DNA of 11,768 nucleotides from Actinobacteria bacterium UBA3028 (GTDB lineage: Bacteria > Actinomycetota > Actinomycetes > Nanopelagicales > Nanopelagicaceae): positions 9,287 to 21,054 of the forward strand of contig DFDL01000005.1 in the NCBI GenBank assembly GCA_002367715.1, written 5' to 3'. Shown one piece after another: positions 1-6,065 of the stretch. Numbering within the stretch: the stretch's first letter is position 1; each line of letters starts with the position of its first letter. The notes under the pieces are model-generated. The model did no database searches, was not told the DNA's origin, and worked only from the letters and a program-made list of their open reading frames with translations. The translations under genes and the position numbers were made by a program.

Positions 1-209
1 CCTACATATCTAATCGGCTTCTTATGGCCTGCTAGCTCCTCGATTGATTCAACTCTCGCGACTACGAGTGGACCCTTCAAGTCGCTGCCAGTCACCGCAA
101 TGTCTTCTACTTCAAATCCAACTCGAACAAAGGCCGACTCGAGCGTATCGATTCCAATATCAGTTGGTAGGTTTACGAATTCTCGAATCCAAGAGAGAGG
201 GATTTTCAT
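1..209 (-). CDS. pheT: Phenylalanyl-tRNA synthetase beta subunit, N-terminal part (cut by the window edge)
   Basis: The first 69 codons of the PheRS beta chain are visible; the rest lies beyond the left edge. The translation begins MKIPLSWIREFVNLP and continues through a stretch ending near GHKKPIRYV, the usual opening of bacterial PheT before its tRNA-binding (EMAP-like) domain. With PheS it forms the alpha2beta2 enzyme that charges tRNA-Phe in the cytoplasm; the beta chain supplies tRNA binding and editing. The ATG at 209-207 overlaps the pheS stop (TGA, 208-206) as ATGA, so translation is probably coupled to pheS, which suits an equimolar complex. No internal stop is seen. The identification is strong despite the short visible part. 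Confidence 0.93.
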   Translation of the reverse strand, partial: MKIPLSWIREFVNLPTDIGIDTLESAFVRVGFEVEDIAVTGSDLKGPLVVARVESIEELAGHKKPIRYV

Positions 210-1222
210 CGCGCACCAATCCCAAAGGAACGTGTGAAGCGGATATCTCCTTCAACGATATCTCGCATATCTGTAATTCCGTGTCGAACCATAAGTGTGC
301 GCTCTAACCCCATGCCAAATGCAAAACCTGAGTATTTAGTGGTATCTATTCCGCAAACAGCTAAGACTTTTGGATTAACCATTCCACAACCGCCCCATTC
401 AATCCAGCGGCCATTGAAGAAGAAGTCAACTTCAGCGCTCGGTTCTGTGAAGGGAAAGAATGATGGCCGAAGTCTAGTTTTTACATCTGGTCCAAAAATA
501 CTCTGTGCAAAATAATCAAGGGTTCCCTTTAGGTCAGCCATCGTTATGCCTTTATCAATCACTAAACCCTCGACCTGACTAAATACCGGAGTATGTGTTG
601 CATCCAGTTCATCTGCGCGATATGTACGCCCAGGACAGATTACATAGATTGGAGGTTCATTCTCCAACATCGTTCTTATCTGAACTGGCGAGGTATGTGT
701 TCGGAGAACCAATTTAGAGGCAAGCGGCTCAATAAAAAATGTATCCTGCATTGTTCGAGCCGGATGATCTGCTGGGATATTTAGAGCATCGAAGTTGAGC
801 CATTCCGATTCAAGCTCTGGTCCCTCGGCGACACGATATCCGAGGCCTAAAAAAAGATCTGAAATCTCATTTGTAAGAATCGTAAGTGGATGAAGGCCAC
901 CTCTTGGAATATTTGTAGCGCGCAGTGTTACATCGACTCGCTCTTGTGTTAGAACGATTGAATCGTTCTCGCCCTCAAGAATGGCATAACGCGCGTCAAA
1001 GGCAGATGAAACTTCAGATTTTGATGCCCCAATGACCTTTCCAAATTCAGCTCGCTCTTCGGCGGCGATTTTGCCAAGTGCCTGACTCGCTCTTGCGAGT
1101 GGGGACTTCTCACTTAGGTGCTCGGCTTTAACAATCTTTAACTGGGCTAAATCCTTGGCCTGCGCAATCGCTGTTAGAGCGCTCTTAGTATCTTCTGCTA
1201 TCTCTTCAACGCGTAGCGACAT
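206..1222 (-). CDS. pheS: Phenylalanyl-tRNA synthetase alpha subunit
   Basis: Catalytic chain of PheRS (class II synthetase), 338 aa, the usual length. Residues 1-90 are the N-terminal helical coiled-coil arm. The catalytic core follows: RTHTSPVQ at 174-181 (H176, S178 and Q181 match Phe/ATP pocket residues of the family), the DATHTP...QVEGL stretch at 208-220 (motif 2 region; Q216, E218), FFPFTEPSAEVD at 255-266, and SGFAFGMGLER at 298-308 (motif 3, with A301 at the position that sets amino-acid size selectivity). Two positions that are usually His differ: FHQ reads FSQ (S215) and GMVHP reads GMVNP (N283). The ATG at 1222 lies 12 bp after the trmH stop; the best ribosome site (TAGGA) overlaps that stop. 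It overlaps pheT by 3 bp. Confidence 0.97.
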   Translation of the reverse strand: MSLRVEEIAEDTKSALTAIAQAKDLAQLKIVKAEHLSEKSPLARASQALGKIAAEERAEFGKVIGASKSEVSSAFDARYAILEGENDSIVLTQERVDVTLRATNIPRGGLHPLTILTNEISDLFLGLGYRVAEGPELESEWLNFDALNIPADHPARTMQDTFFIEPLASKLVLRTHTSPVQIRTMLENEPPIYVICPGRTYRADELDATHTPVFSQVEGLVIDKGITMADLKGTLDYFAQSIFGPDVKTRLRPSFFPFTEPSAEVDFFFNGRWIEWGGCGMVNPKVLAVCGIDTTKYSGFAFGMGLERTLMVRHGITDMRDIVEGDIRFTRSFGIGAR

Positions 1223-1234
1223 AATATGTAAATC

Positions 1235-2041
1235 CTACCGAATACCTATCTCAAACATGGCGATTGCTGCTGCGCTAGCCACGTTTAAGCTCTCAGATTT
1301 ACCTTTCATGGGGATCGCAACTCGCGAATTTAGCCCCGAAATTTCTGGAAGTCCCCTGGCTTCATTTCCAAAGATCAGAATCGTTGAATCGACTCTTGGT
1401 AGGTCTAAAAGTGAGCCAACACCATCTCCGGCGAAGGCCACGGTGTTGAAACCCTCTGAATTCGCGAAATCCATCAGTTCGGCAATTTCGATCTCCTGAA
1501 CGATTGGAATATGCCAGATTGCACCGACCGTTGCTCGCACTGTCTTAGGCGAATAAACATCAACGCTATTGGGAGAGAAGATAACCGCATCAAATCCAAG
1601 CGCTTCAGCGGTGCGAATTACCGTCCCACAATTTCCTGGATCCTGAATCTCCCAGAAATATGCGATCTTCTTTGGATGCGTTTGTTTGATTTTATAAAGG
1701 GTTATTTGGGTAAATTTGCATAGAGCGAGAATTCCTTGTGGCGATTGCGTATCGGCCATCTCATTCATTACTGCGTCATTTACATGAATTATTGGAAGAT
1801 CTTGCAGAACGCTCTCTGAAATCTCTTCAGTCAACTTTATGTAACCGCGCTCGGTTACATATAGATTTATGAGTTTTGGCGCATCGGCAAAGCTGGGGTT
1901 TAGAAGCTCTCGAACGCTCTGTATTCCATCTACTATGAACTCTTTATCAGCCTGCCGAATTTTTTTGCCTCGAGAACCCAAAAGAGCCTTCACTCTCTCA
2001 ACATGTGGAGAGTGAAGGCTCGTAATTTGGTTATTAGGCAT
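1235..2041 (-). CDS. TrmH/SpoU-family RNA 2'-O-methyltransferase (TsnR/RlmB-like)
   Basis: A 268-aa SAM-dependent RNA ribose methyltransferase of the SPOUT superfamily (trefoil-knot fold). Residues 1-105 form a substrate-binding domain of the RlmB/TsnR type, with ITSLHSPHVERVKALL near the start. The three SpoU motifs follow: DPGNCGTVIRTAEALG at 134-149 (N137, catalytic-type R143), ILIFGNEARGL at 221-231, and IPMKGKSESLNVASAAAI at 243-260. Position between rplT and pheS is the classic actinobacterial location of the gene often called tsnR or spoU; the exact target (23S rRNA or tRNA) cannot be told from sequence. The ATG at 2041 overlaps the 3' end of rplT by 8 bp. Codons 7-20 carry a perfect inverted repeat (listed separately); because the encoded residues match the family N-terminus, I keep this start. 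Confidence 0.93.
   Translation of the reverse strand: MPNNQITSLHSPHVERVKALLGSRGKKIRQADKEFIVDGIQSVRELLNPSFADAPKLINLYVTERGYIKLTEEISESVLQDLPIIHVNDAVMNEMADTQSPQGILALCKFTQITLYKIKQTHPKKIAYFWEIQDPGNCGTVIRTAEALGFDAVIFSPNSVDVYSPKTVRATVGAIWHIPIVQEIEIAELMDFANSEGFNTVAFAGDGVGSLLDLPRVDSTILIFGNEARGLPEISGLNSRVAIPMKGKSESLNVASAAAIAMFEIGIR
1984..2021 (-). terminator. Perfect 14-bp inverted repeat inside the 5' end of trmH, terminator- or attenuator-like
   Basis: GAGCCTTCACTCTC at 1984-1997 is the exact reverse complement of GAGAGTGAAGGCTC at 2008-2021, with a 10-nt loop. In the minus-strand transcript the hairpin begins 12 nt after the rplT stop codon and is followed by UUUU at 1983-1980, then GGG. This looks like a weak intrinsic terminator or attenuator between the ribosomal-protein genes and trmH-pheS-pheT, embedded in coding sequence. 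It could instead be an mRNA-stability or processing stem. The repeat is directly visible; its activity is inferred, and the U-run is short. Confidence 0.5.
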
Positions 2042-2396
2042 TTACAACGTGCTTGCGGGCCACTTCAACTAGGGCAGCGAATGCAGCTGGATCGTTAGTT
2101 GCTAGTTCAGAGAGAATGCGGCGATCTACTTCAACACCTGCGCTCTTTAGGCCTTGGATGAATCGGTTATAAGTCATGCCATTGGCACGAGTACCTGCAT
2201 TTATTCGTTGAATCCAGAGACGACGAAAGTCACCTTTCTTATCTTTACGATCATTAAATGCGTAAACAAGAGAGTGAGTTACTTGCTCTTTCGCCTTAGA
2301 AAATAGACGTGAACGCTGTCCACGATATCCGGCTGCGCGCGCAAGTGTTGTGCGACGCTTCTTTGCGGCATGAACACCGCGTTTTACTCTTGCCAT
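2034..2396 (-). CDS. rplT: 50S ribosomal protein L20
   Basis: Ribosomal protein L20, 120 aa, the normal bacterial size. It begins MARVKRGVHAAKKRRTTLA, then an Arg/Lys-rich extended N-terminal helix (1-60) that threads into 23S rRNA, and a globular C-terminal half with LWIQRINAGTRANGMTYN and a late VDRRILSELA segment, all standard L20 signatures. L20 is needed early in 50S assembly and in several bacteria also represses its own operon by binding mRNA. A strong ribosome site, AAGGAGGG, precedes the ATG at 2396. It lies 16 bp after rpmI and overlaps trmH by 8 bp. Confidence 0.98.
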   Translation of the reverse strand: MARVKRGVHAAKKRRTTLARAAGYRGQRSRLFSKAKEQVTHSLVYAFNDRKDKKGDFRRLWIQRINAGTRANGMTYNRFIQGLKSAGVEVDRRILSELATNDPAAFAALVEVARKHVVNA

Positions 2397-2412
2397 GGTC
2401 TATACCCTCCTT

Positions 2413-2610
2413 CTACTTCAAGCCAAGCATGCGCTTGGCGGTAAATGCGTTAGGTGCCTTAGCTTCGGTATCTCCACTTAGGCGACGTGTTACTCGCGAT
2501 GATTTGCGTTCAAGAAGGTGGCGCTTGCCTGCACGCTCGTGCATAACCTTGCCAGTTCCAGTTAAGCGAAACCTCTTCTTCGCGCCGCTATGTGTCTTCA
2601 TCTTTGGCAT
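2413..2610 (-). CDS. rpmI: 50S ribosomal protein L35
   Basis: Ribosomal protein L35, 65 aa, the typical length. The start MPKMKTHSGAKKRF and later KRHLLERKSSRVTRRL are hallmark L35 segments; the protein is very basic throughout, as expected for an rRNA-buried small protein of the 50S subunit. It lies between infC and rplT as in almost all bacteria. The ATG at 2610 is preceded by GGGAGG about seven bases upstream; that ribosome site is in a small predicted hairpin (listed separately), which may matter because rpmI is the point of L20 translational control in E. coli. Confidence 0.98.
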   Translation of the reverse strand: MPKMKTHSGAKKRFRLTGTGKVMHERAGKRHLLERKSSRVTRRLSGDTEAKAPNAFTAKRMLGLK

Positions 2611-2613
2611 TTC

Positions 2614-2629
2614 CTAACCTCCCAGTTAG
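2614..2629 (-). promoter_or_regulatory. rpmI ribosome-binding site within a small hairpin
   Basis: On the transcript, CUAAC (2629-2625) can pair exactly with GUUAG (2618-2614), leaving UGGGAG as the loop. The Shine-Dalgarno GGGAGG (2623-2618) therefore lies in the loop and the first stem base, a few bases before the rpmI ATG. This could tune rpmI-rplT translation relative to infC. A 5-bp stem is weak and may arise by chance. Confidence 0.35.
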
Positions 2630-2661
2630 TTATCTACTAATACAACTAAAACTTATTTTAT

Positions 2662-3252
2662 TTAAACTTCTGGTACTGCCTCTACCTCTTTCTTGCGACT
2701 AGCCGTCTTAGCGGCTTTCTGCTGCGAGACTGACTGGCCCTTCTTAATGCTAGTTCCGAGCACCATCGTCATATTTCGCCCTTCTTGCTTTGGGGCGAAT
2801 TCAACGAAAGCGACTTCGGATAACTCTTCTGCCAACTTCATAAGTAAGCGATAACCTATTTCTGGTCTAGCTTGCTCACGTCCTCTAAATTGAATTGTCA
2901 CCTTTACCTTGTCGCCACCTTTAAGAAAACGTTCGATATGTGTCTTCTTGGTCTCATAATCATGTGGCTCAATCTTTGGTCGAAGACGCATCTCCTTGAC
3001 AACAATATGTGTCTGGTTCTGCCTGGCCTCCCGTGCTTTTTGAGCGATCTCGTACTTATATTTTCCGAAATCCATCACTTTGCATACTGGGGGCTGGGCC
3101 TCTGGCGCAATTTCGACGAGATCTAAACCGACTTCATCTGCCATCTTCAATGCAGTATCGATATCGACAACGCCAACTTGTTCGCCGGAATAACCAATGA
3201 GACGAACCTGCGGAACGCGAATTCGATCGTTGATTCTTGGCTCAGTGCTGAT
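2662..3252 (-). CDS. infC: Translation initiation factor IF-3, probable AUC start
   Basis: IF-3 binds the 30S subunit, keeps it apart from 50S and checks start-codon and initiator-tRNA pairing. The N-terminal domain carries STEPRINDRIRVPQVRLIG; a linker leads to the C-terminal domain with VCKVMDFGKYKYE, LRPKIEPHDYETKK and GRNMTMVL. An ATG lies in frame at 3291 (209 aa), but no ribosome site precedes it and it adds 13 non-family residues. By contrast GGGGGGAG at 3265-3258 sits five bases before ATC at 3252-3250, directly ahead of the STEPRIN family N-terminus. infC in many bacteria uses AUU/AUC so that IF-3 limits its own synthesis, so I choose 3252 (about 196 aa). ATT at 3255 is a closer alternative, the ATG at 3291 the conventional one. 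It heads the infC-rpmI-rplT cluster. Confidence 0.9.
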   Translation of the reverse strand: MSTEPRINDRIRVPQVRLIGYSGEQVGVVDIDTALKMADEVGLDLVEIAPEAQPPVCKVMDFGKYKYEIAQKAREARQNQTHIVVKEMRLRPKIEPHDYETKKTHIERFLKGGDKVKVTIQFRGREQARPEIGYRLLMKLAEELSEVAFVEFAPKQEGRNMTMVLGTSIKKGQSVSQQKAAKTASRKKEVEAVPEV

Positions 3253-3257
3253 AATTT

Positions 3258-3265
3258 CTCCCCCC
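3258..3265 (-). promoter_or_regulatory. Shine-Dalgarno that decides the infC start
   Basis: GGGGGGAG on the minus strand, five bases upstream of the in-frame ATC at 3252 and only two upstream of ATT at 3255. It lies inside the coding frame if the ATG at 3291 were used, which argues that initiation is at the rare codon. Pairing with the 16S 3' end involves GGAG plus G-U wobble. Confidence 0.55.
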
Positions 3266-3479
3266 TGGTTAACCGCCTCTTTCAAATACATTTATATATT
3301 TGTCGAAGCAGGTGGAGACAGTCGCAAATGCAGGTATTAAAACCTGTAATGACCAATTCGCCGAAGCAAGAGTGGTGGGAGCGACTAGCTCCACTTGATT
3401 GCCAAAGGTTACCTCATAAAGTAGTTATCGAATAATCGACCCTTTTCATGGTTCTAACCTCTAGATATACCTGTCGGTC
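3266..3479 (-). promoter_or_regulatory. Non-coding leader and promoter region between fabI and infC
   Basis: About 200 bp with no credible gene. Read on the minus strand it holds several short stems: GGAGC-UAGUC-GCUCC (within 3376-3395), UUGC-UUCG-GCGA with a stable cUUCGg tetraloop (near 3357-3368), and CAGGU-UUUAAU-ACCUG (3330-3345). An AT-rich TATATAAAT at 3298-3290 could be a -10 element, but no good -35 is spaced to it, so promoter position is uncertain. I see no strong intrinsic terminator for fabI. The region probably holds the infC-operon promoter and a structured 5' leader; whether L20 or IF-3 acts on it is unknown. Confidence 0.4.
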
Positions 3480-4250
3480 TTAGCCTCCGATAGCGTGAAC
3501 TCCGCCATCTACATGGATGATTTCACCTGTCGTCTTTGGGAAGAAATCTGAGAGAAGCGCAACAGCGCCCTGTGCGGCTGGTACCGGATCACTAACATCC
3601 CAAAGTAACGGAGCCCTAGAGTTCCAGACCTCTTCAAAATCTTGGAAACCCGGAATTGATTTAGCGGCCATCGTTTTTATTGGGCCAGCAGCGATTAAAT
3701 TGCATCTGATATTCGATGGCCCTAGATCTCTTGCAAGGTAGCGATTTGCTGATTCCAGCCCTGCCTTTGCCACGCCCATCCAGTCGTATTTTGGCCAAGC
3801 CACAGTTGCATCGAATGTTAGGCCAACAATTGAAGCCCCCTCTTCTTTAAAGAGCGGCTTACATGCGATAGCCAAAGATTTATAAGAGAAGGTAGAGACA
3901 TGAAGCGCGGTCGCTACATCCTCCCAGGAGGTATTTAGAAAATTACCACCGAGCGCAGCCTCTGGAGCAAATCCAATTGAATGAACAACCCCATCCAAAT
4001 GCCCCACGTATTCCTTCACTAAATCGGCTAACCGTTCTAGATGATCAGAATTTGTTACATCTAACTCAATTACGGATGCTGGGGTGGGCAACCTTGTCGC
4101 AATTCGATTAGTAATACTAAGTGCTCGACCAAATGATGTCAGAAGAACATTTGCGCCTTCCTCTTGTGCAATACGTGCAATATGAAAAGCAATCGATGCC
4201 TCTGTAAGGACACCGGTTACCAAGATATTTTTACCTTGCAATATTCCCAT
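3480..4250 (-). CDS. fabI: Enoyl-[acyl-carrier-protein] reductase, InhA-type FabI
   Basis: NADH-dependent reductase for the last step of the type II fatty-acid elongation cycle, 256 aa, an atypical short-chain dehydrogenase. Seen: ILVTGVLTEASIAFHIA at 9-25 (nucleotide-binding loop of the FabI/InhA form), the strand ending DGVVHSIGF at 86-94 (S91 aligns with InhA S94), F146 in LTFDAT (InhA F149), and catalytic Y155 with K162 in YDWMGVAK (InhA Y158/K165). AAGPIKTMAAKSI at 187-199 is the substrate-loop start, and DGGVHAIGG closes the chain. It resembles mycobacterial InhA more than E. coli FabI, and the fabG-then-inhA order is also that of mycobacterial mabA-inhA. Start ATG at 4250 lies one base after the fabG stop, so the genes are co-transcribed. 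Confidence 0.95.
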   Translation of the reverse strand: MGILQGKNILVTGVLTEASIAFHIARIAQEEGANVLLTSFGRALSITNRIATRLPTPASVIELDVTNSDHLERLADLVKEYVGHLDGVVHSIGFAPEAALGGNFLNTSWEDVATALHVSTFSYKSLAIACKPLFKEEGASIVGLTFDATVAWPKYDWMGVAKAGLESANRYLARDLGPSNIRCNLIAAGPIKTMAAKSIPGFQDFEEVWNSRAPLLWDVSDPVPAAQGAVALLSDFFPKTTGEIIHVDGGVHAIGG

Positions 4251-4251
4251 T

Positions 4252-4965
4252 TTAATGTCCCATCCCTAATCCGCCATCGACCGGGATAACTGCGCCACTT
4301 ATGTAGGCAGCTTCTGGCGATGCTAAAAATGCAACAACTCCTGCGATCTCCTCTGGAGAGCAGAATCTTCCGAGTGGAACTGCCTTTATAATTTCAGCTT
4401 TACGTTCTTCATCTAACACCTCTGTCATCTCAGTTGCTACAAATCCTGGTGCCACAACATTGGCACAAATTCCCCTGCTTCCAAGTTCACGAGCAAAGCT
4501 GCGCGCCATTCCTATCAACCCACTCTTGGTCGCCGCATAATTCACTTGGCCGGCTGAACCGAGCATTCCAACTACCGAGCCGATAAAAATTAGCCGGCCA
4601 GATTTACGTTTCATCATTCCGCGAGTACAAGCTCGAGCAACTCTAAAAGCCCCCATCAAATTAGTATCCATAACCGAATGAAAATCTTCATCACTCATCC
4701 GCATCACCAAGCCATCCTTAGTTACTCCGGCATTGGCAACTAGGACATCGATATGCCCATATCTCTTCTCGACTTCAGCTATTCCACTATTAACGCTCTC
4801 AGAATCTCTAACATCCATAATTATCGATTCAAAACCTTCTGTTCCTATACCTGTACGGTGAGTGATAACAACTTGATAGCCATCGGACTGCATCTTTTTT
4901 GCGATAGCCAGACCAATCCCTCGATTGCCACCAGTTATTAGAGCAACCTGAGTATTGAGAACCAT
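4252..4965 (-). CDS. fabG: 3-oxoacyl-[acyl-carrier-protein] reductase (MabA/FabG1-type)
   Basis: NADPH-dependent ketoacyl-ACP reductase of type II fatty-acid synthesis, 237 aa, a classical short-chain dehydrogenase. The cofactor loop TGGNRGIG is at 11-18, NAG at 78-80, structural N102, and the catalytic set is S130 (IGSVVG), Y143 and K147 (YAATK). The post-active-site APGFVATEM at 172-180 and the C-terminal ISGAVIPVDGGLGMGH complete the fold. The basic THRTG after beta-2 suits NADPH. It is the first gene of a two-gene operon with the enoyl reductase. The ATG at 4965 has only a weak upstream AGG (AGGTACC), so initiation may rely on a short leader. Confidence 0.95.
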   Translation of the reverse strand: MVLNTQVALITGGNRGIGLAIAKKMQSDGYQVVITHRTGIGTEGFESIIMDVRDSESVNSGIAEVEKRYGHIDVLVANAGVTKDGLVMRMSDEDFHSVMDTNLMGAFRVARACTRGMMKRKSGRLIFIGSVVGMLGSAGQVNYAATKSGLIGMARSFARELGSRGICANVVAPGFVATEMTEVLDEERKAEIIKAVPLGRFCSPEEIAGVVAFLASPEAAYISGAVIPVDGGLGMGH

Positions 4966-5054
4966 GCGCTAAAGGTACCTGTTACCGATGCGTATCCAAA
5001 TGAGCGCGCAGCGCTCGTGACGAAAATCTGCGTATACCCGCGTAGAGTTGCCTA
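4966..5054. promoter_or_regulatory. Divergent promoter region between fabG and DUF3099
   Basis: This 89-bp spacer must serve both fabG (minus) and DUF3099-SURF1 (plus). A plausible plus-strand -10 is TATACC at 5033-5038, which would give a leader of only about ten bases before the ATG at 5055; no convincing -35 is seen. A perfect inverted repeat (5002-5016) lies between the two start sites, over the expected -35 position of the plus promoter. Confidence 0.45.
5002..5016. repeat. Perfect inverted repeat in the fabG/DUF3099 promoter region, possible operator
   Basis: GAGCGC (5002-5007), spacer GCA, GCGCTC (5011-5016). It is GC-rich within an AT-leaning genome and lies in a non-coding divergent promoter spacer, as an operator for a dimeric regulator would. 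It could also be a short hairpin in a long fabG leader. Function is inferred. Confidence 0.4.
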
Positions 5055-5342
5055 ATGAGCAAGGACGATAAGAAAATTGTTTCGGCTTCGATTTCAAATG
5101 TCGGAGAACCGCTAACCAAGGACCAATCCTCAAGAGCCCGTAAGTACTTCATTTCTATGATGATCCGAACTCTCTGTTTTATACTTGCTGTTATTTTGCC
5201 TAGCCCCTATCGGTGGTTTGCTCTCCTTGGTGCTGTGACGCTGCCTTATTTCGCAGTGGTTATAGCTAATGCCGGTCGCGAAACTATTCGCGGTGAAGCC
5301 ATAGTATTTAAACATGGACAGAAGCAAATCGGAGCCGATTAA
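5055..5342 (+). CDS. DUF3099 family small membrane protein
   Basis: A 95-aa protein of unknown function found in actinobacteria. A polar N-terminus (1-28) precedes two hydrophobic segments, about 33-49 (MMIRTLCFILAVILPSP) and 53-72 (RWFALLGAVTLPYFAVVIAN), joined by a tight PSPYRW turn; the RTLCF and LPYFAVVIANAGR segments are what I recognise as DUF3099. The C-terminal 25 residues are polar. It is probably a two-helix hairpin in the cytoplasmic membrane. Start ATG at 5055; no clear ribosome site, consistent with a nearly leaderless transcript. It lies three bases before SURF1, so the two are likely one transcript and DUF3099 may relate to oxidase biogenesis, but that link is only contextual. 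Confidence 0.85.
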   Translation: MSKDDKKIVSASISNVGEPLTKDQSSRARKYFISMMIRTLCFILAVILPSPYRWFALLGAVTLPYFAVVIANAGRETIRGEAIVFKHGQKQIGAD

Positions 5343-5345
5343 TAA

Positions 5346-6065
5346 GTGAAGAGGTTCTTCTCGCCTAGCTCAATCCTGCAAACCCTAGCCGCGGTAATAA
5401 TAATTGGTGCCTGTTTATACGCAGCTTCCTGGCAATTTGATCGAGGGCAGTCACAAGCCAATATAAATCGCATTATCTCTGAAAACTTGGTTTTAGAAGA
5501 AATAACCTCCTCACAGCTAGCCAACTTGAACCCAGTTGAGAGCCAATGGCGAGCCGTTTCAATCCAGGGAGAATTTGATTCCAGCAAACAAGAGTTGGTG
5601 CGCAATCGCTATTTCGAAGGAAAGTTTGGCTTCGAAGTTTTAACTCTATTCCAAGCTACAACAGGTGAAAATTTCTGGGTGGATCGTGGATGGGTTGCAG
5701 CCGGTGCAAATGCCGCCACTCCTCCTGAAGTCGAAAATCCTCCTCAAGGTTTAATTGAAATATCTGCCAGAATCCGCTCTGAAAATTTGAGCCGACAACT
5801 ACAAGGTTCTTTCTTTGTGACCAAAGTTGCGAACGTTAAACCCGAATCTATTACTAGTTTACAAGGGGTAACCGCTCAACCATATTATTTGGATCTTCTC
5901 CCAAGCAAAGATGGAGCGATTCAACCTTTAACGCAAATCCAGTTACCCGAGCTAACCAACGGCCCCCATTTTGCTTATGCGCTGCAATGGCTAGCTTTCG
6001 CAGTTCTTGCGCTAGTTGGTCGAATTTTGCTCTTCCGTGAAGCTAAGAGATTGCCTCTGATATAG
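5346..6065 (+). CDS. SURF1 family cytochrome oxidase assembly protein
   Basis: SURF1 (Shy1) proteins assist haem a insertion into subunit I of cytochrome c oxidase in the cytoplasmic membrane. The 239-aa product has the family layout: one transmembrane helix at about 10-28, directly followed by the ASWQFDRGQ signature, a large extracytoplasmic domain with ESQWRAVSIQGEFD and FWVDRGWV, then GPHFAYALQW (206-215) leading into a second transmembrane helix to about 229. The start is GTG at 5346, three bases after the DUF3099 stop. No cox or cta genes are in the window. The last 54 bp overlap the convergent ABC exporter gene; both frames read intact to their stops. Confidence 0.9.
   Translation: MKRFFSPSSILQTLAAVIIIGACLYAASWQFDRGQSQANINRIISENLVLEEITSSQLANLNPVESQWRAVSIQGEFDSSKQELVRNRYFEGKFGFEVLTLFQATTGENFWVDRGWVAAGANAATPPEVENPPQGLIEISARIRSENLSRQLQGSFFVTKVANVKPESITSLQGVTAQPYYLDLLPSKDGAIQPLTQIQLPELTNGPHFAYALQWLAFAVLALVGRILLFREAKRLPLI

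Noticed and set aside
3330..3395. Possible tRNA in the infC leader because of clustered stems
   Set aside because: No cloverleaf, no TTCGA-type T-loop in the right position and no acceptor pairing; the stems do not stack into a tRNA.
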